64,000 nt of DNA from assembly GCF_026781265.1 (NCBI RefSeq), contig NZ_JAKUVC010000001.1, forward strand, positions 62,001 to 126,000, written 5' to 3'. This stretch comes from Streptococcus sanguinis. Lineage in GTDB: Bacteria; Bacillota; Bacilli; Lactobacillales; Streptococcaceae. The position numbers and the translations under genes were made by a program. Positions within the stretch are counted from its first letter, which is position 1; every line of letters starts with the position of its first letter. The notes beneath the pieces were generated by a model. That model worked only from the letters and a program-made list of their open reading frames with translations. It searched no databases and was not told where the DNA came from. Shown piece by piece: positions 61,610 to 64,000 of this stretch.

Positions 61610-62575
61610 TCAAAATTTTGTTTGAATTTCACTATCTTTGTACCAGTTTTGAAAACTTTGACGGAATTTAAACATTTCATCATGATCCTGCAAATCCCGC
61701 AGAGGATAGATAAATGGCTGAATGTTATTCGCTTCTTGCTTCCTCAAGACAAAAAGAGTTTTGGCATGCTTGCTGCTTGAGAAAATAGACTCTGGCAAGG
61801 TTATCATCGCAATAAACTGAGCCTTGGCTAGGAGCCATTTTTTCAGCAGAGGAGCTTGAGCGCTGGTCAAGAGGTCATTCGGCGCCAGAAATATAGCATA
61901 ACCTCCCGGTTTCAGATATTTGAGTGACTGCTCCATTAGAAGATGGTGGGCATAAGTGTGCTCATCCAGACTAGCCACTTCATAGCGAGAGGCAATACTG
62001 TCGTCTGGATAATAACCGACCGGTAAATCACTGATAATGATATCACTCTCTTTCAGAACCTGAGGCCGAACTGCATCCCCCTGAGCAAAGTGGGCCTTAG
62101 AGTTCATAACCTCTGCAATGCTGGCAGAAAGGTCGATTAATAAATCATCTAGTTCCAGACCCAGATAGTCTATCTTCTTTTGAGTATGGTTGAGAATAGT
62201 CTCAGCCAAATTCCCAGTCCCACTGCCGATTTCTAATACATCAGCTTCCTCTCCGTGAGCTAGCTGGTCCAATAAGAAAGTAATCAGAAAACCAATTGTA
62301 TCAGGTGTGAACTGGTGGTTGACCTGCATGGGCTCCGTCTGGGCCGCCTTCATCAGGATAAACTGATAAGCTCTCCGCCACTCTTCCTTGTTCAAATGCA
62401 GAGAGCGGATTTTTTCATCGTTGGTCAGAACTTCTTGTAAGTCCGTATCTCCATCTAGGTAAATGCCGTTCTGCTCAATCAGAGCATCATAAAAATTGGT
62501 CGCCAGAGCGTTTTGGATATTCTGGATGTTTTCGAGAATCAGAGTATAAGCTTGTTCTATCTTTTCAAAATTCAT
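61610..62575 (-). CDS. YtxK-like class I SAM-dependent methyltransferase
   Basis: A 321-residue protein with an N-terminal helical part and a Rossmann methyltransferase core: SAM loop in VLEIGSGTGNLAETIL (about residue 118) and the catalytic-type motif IISDLPVGYYPDDS (about 185), a variant of NPPY found in N6-adenine methylases. It is usually encoded between the comG operon and ackA in streptococci. Substrate unknown. Confidence 0.9.
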   Translation of the reverse strand: MNFEKIEQAYTLILENIQNIQNALATNFYDALIEQNGIYLDGDTDLQEVLTNDEKIRSLHLNKEEWRRAYQFILMKAAQTEPMQVNHQFTPDTIGFLITFLLDQLAHGEEADVLEIGSGTGNLAETILNHTQKKIDYLGLELDDLLIDLSASIAEVMNSKAHFAQGDAVRPQVLKESDIIISDLPVGYYPDDSIASRYEVASLDEHTYAHHLLMEQSLKYLKPGGYAIFLAPNDLLTSAQAPLLKKWLLAKAQFIAMITLPESIFSSSKHAKTLFVLRKQEANNIQPFIYPLRDLQDHDEMFKFRQSFQNWYKDSEIQTKF

Positions 62576-62656
62576 GGAATCCTCCGTTCATCCTATCATA
62601 CCAAAAATAAAGCCCCTTTCCAAGATATATAAAATTACAAAGATTTTACAGTTATA

Positions 62657-63049
62657 TTAGTCCGACTTACCAGGTTCGTCCGAAATCGCTTTCTCTTTTT
62701 TATCAGTTGCTTTCTTGTCTTCCTTTGCTTTATCCTCATCTTTCTTAGAAGTACTAAAAGTAAAGGAATAGGAATGCCCGCTGCTGAGTCGACTGCTGAT
62801 TTCCAGTTCCTTCCCTTTCTTACTGTAGACCGTCTTGCCTTGCTCAAACTCCATCTCACCGCTATTATCCTTGGTTGTAGCTTTTGTCAGAACTGCTATT
62901 GCATAGGCTTCTGTTCTTTCCCTGTTGAAAAGCTGCAAACGCTGACTGCTGACTTGACGGTTGAGATAAAACTGCAAGAGCAGGCTAAAGACAGCGGCCA
63001 TCAGCAGCGCATACAGTAAAATACCAGCCTCAACTTTCTTCTTCCACAC
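62657..63049 (-). CDS. comGG: Competence pilus minor pseudopilin ComGG
   Basis: A 130-residue protein, last of the comG operon. N-terminal membrane helix ([20 protein letters not shown]) with the glutamate of pilin-type processing, a short globular part, and a long Lys/Asp/Glu-rich tail ([20 protein letters not shown]). Sequence is poorly conserved in this family; position after comGF and the membrane helix make the call. It is part of the DNA-uptake pilus. Confidence 0.88.
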   Translation of the reverse strand: MWKKKVEAGILLYALLMAAVFSLLLQFYLNRQVSSQRLQLFNRERTEAYAIAVLTKATTKDNSGEMEFEQGKTVYSKKGKELEISSRLSSGHSYSFTFSTSKKDEDKAKEDKKATDKKEKAISDEPGKSD

Positions 63050-63467
63050 GATAGACGAACTCCCTCTCTAAGCCTTTTTCAAAGCGAAAATGAAGATGGA
63101 CAAGCTTACCGTCCTGACGCACATCAGCTGCTTCCAAACCATAAATCATAGGCTGGTAGCCGCGACCGCTCTTATCTGTTTTACGGAAATCATCTCCCTT
63201 GGATTTACCCAAGGCCAAGTCCCTGCCATCCTGTCTGATGTAGATTTTATTGTCTTCTACCTTGTCAAATTGACTTCGCGAAAGCTCCGTCTCCAGTTGG
63301 TCGGCAAACAAAAGCCACTCTTGCTGTTGATTGTTCTCCTGCTGATGCAGTTCTGAAGATATGAGCTGGGTCATGGCCTGAAAGACTAACACCCCGCCAC
63401 TGAGAACCAGCAAGGCTACTAAGGTCTCCAAGAGAGTAAAGGCCTTGACTTTAAGGTTTTTGGGCAC
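63030..63467 (-). CDS. comGF: Competence pilus minor pseudopilin ComGF
   Basis: A 145-residue pseudopilin with the processing site in [20 protein letters not shown] (cleavage expected before the phenylalanine) and a globular C-terminus ([19 protein letters not shown]). It overlaps comGE by 17 bases and comGG by 20 bases, typical of this tightly packed operon. Confidence 0.93.
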   Translation of the reverse strand: MPKNLKVKAFTLLETLVALLVLSGGVLVFQAMTQLISSELHQQENNQQQEWLLFADQLETELSRSQFDKVEDNKIYIRQDGRDLALGKSKGDDFRKTDKSGRGYQPMIYGLEAADVRQDGKLVHLHFRFEKGLEREFVYRVEEES

Positions 63468-63744
63468 GGATAACTACCTCCCCTTCGTGATAGACCAGCA
63501 GCTGCTTATCTGTCTTAAGCTGACGCACAGCAATTCCATTGATATGAAGCTCTTCTTGTCCTGTTTGCAGGGCCATACGAGCTACCCGAAGCACCTCTTC
63601 CTGCTGCAGAAGAATCCGCTGCTCTTTACGAGACCGGCTAATCTGTCCCAGAAGCAGACTGGCAATAGCCGCAAAAACTGCCATGGCCACCAGAGCTTCC
63701 AGCAGAATGCTAGCCTGAAGCTGTCGTCTTTTTAAACTTTCCAT
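63451..63744 (-). CDS. comGE: Competence pilus minor pseudopilin ComGE
   Basis: A 97-residue pseudopilin starting at the ATG at 63744 ([20 protein letters not shown]); the open frame extends further upstream but there overlaps comGD in another frame. The hydrophobic helix with a glutamate at position +5 is the pilin-like processing region. It overlaps comGD by 35 bases. Part of the transformation pilus, expressed in competence. Confidence 0.9.
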   Translation of the reverse strand: MESLKRRQLQASILLEALVAMAVFAAIASLLLGQISRSRKEQRILLQQEEVLRVARMALQTGQEELHINGIAVRQLKTDKQLLVYHEGEVVIRAQKP

Positions 63745-64000
63745 TGCCCATATAAAGCTGGTAAACAACTGTCCTGTCCTCCGTCTGAAAAATAATCTTG
63801 CTGAGTGATGAATTTCCACCGGCTCGGTCAAACTGGATGACCTGCTGCTCATGATTTTGCAGAGTTTGCGGAAAATCCAGCTCTTGATAGCCATTGGAAA
63901 TTTGGCGCTCTGAAATCTCTAGAGAAAGCTTCTCATGACCGGCTAAGCTCAGCCTCTGCGTCTCCTGATAGAGCCTCTCAAACTCTAAAAAGAAGAGTTG
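63710..64000 (-). CDS. comGD: Competence pseudopilin ComGD (5' end outside window)
   Basis: The last 96 codons are present, beginning at the right edge (QLFFLEFERLYQETQRLSLA) and ending [19 protein letters not shown] at 63710. The C-terminal sequence, size and overlap with comGE identify it. The N-terminal helix and processing site lie beyond base 64000. The operon promoter is also outside the window. Confidence 0.88.
   Translation of the reverse strand, partial: QLFFLEFERLYQETQRLSLAGHEKLSLEISERQISNGYQELDFPQTLQNHEQQVIQFDRAGGNSSLSKIIFQTEDRTVVYQLYMGNGKFKKTTASG

Overview
The window reads as chromosome of an oral streptococcus, most likely the Streptococcus sanguinis/gordonii neighbourhood. The streptococcal sul-type folate operon, the comG pseudopilin operon followed by a methyltransferase and ackA, a competence-type ssbB with a SigX box, CIRCE-controlled groES-groEL and an LPXTG-type surface protein all support this. 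The species call is inference from gene content and order; no 16S or database comparison was possible.

Left part (1 to about 35.5 kb): an integrative and conjugative element (ICE) of the Tn916/ICESt3/ICEBs1 superfamily, entering from the left edge. On the minus strand, from right to left, it carries small early genes, two DUF961-type proteins, a TcpA/FtsK coupling ATPase, a hairpin-rich region with a candidate oriT, a MobT-type relaxase, several small genes, and the mating channel (TcpC, small membrane protein, TcpE, VirB4 ATPase, VirB6-like protein, lysozyme-CHAP cell-wall hydrolase), ending in a GNAT-family protein cut by the window edge. An ImmR/ImmA-like repressor and metalloprotease pair (18.8-20.0 kb) points the other way. 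A second, fused XRE-ImmA/IrrE gene with an unknown partner lies at 16.1-18.1 kb. Integrase and excisionase are not in the window.

The cargo (about 20.5-35.2 kb) is the most unusual part. It holds a decayed Fst/par-like type I toxin-antitoxin locus, then a compact, AT-rich nonribosomal peptide synthetase (NRPS) operon: a C-A-PCP protein, an adenylation-less Cy-like-PCP protein, a second C-A-PCP protein whose adenylation pocket reads as serine-specific, a MacB-like ABC ATPase and FtsX-type permease, an Sfp-type phosphopantetheinyl transferase and a type II thioesterase. An Rrf2-like regulator and a divergent four-TM protein flank it. The genes needed to prime, assemble, proofread and export a small, possibly N-acylated serine-containing peptide therefore travel on a conjugative element.

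Right part (36-64 kb): core chromosome. In order: CnaB-type surface protein; groEL-groES; a mannose-family PTS with separate IIA and IIB; a four-gene sensory operon (two solute-binding proteins flanking a histidine kinase and response regulator, with no transporter) that probably controls the PTS; ssbB; small membrane proteins; ytpR, thioredoxin-like and DUF4651 genes; pepA; a DUF1846 gene; a small XRE/membrane-protein operon with an ABC-ATPase remnant; folP-folC-folE-folBK behind an attenuator-like leader; CPBP-protease remnants; ackA; a YtxK-like methyltransferase; and comGG, comGF, comGE and the end of comGD. No tRNA, rRNA, IS element or CRISPR array was seen.
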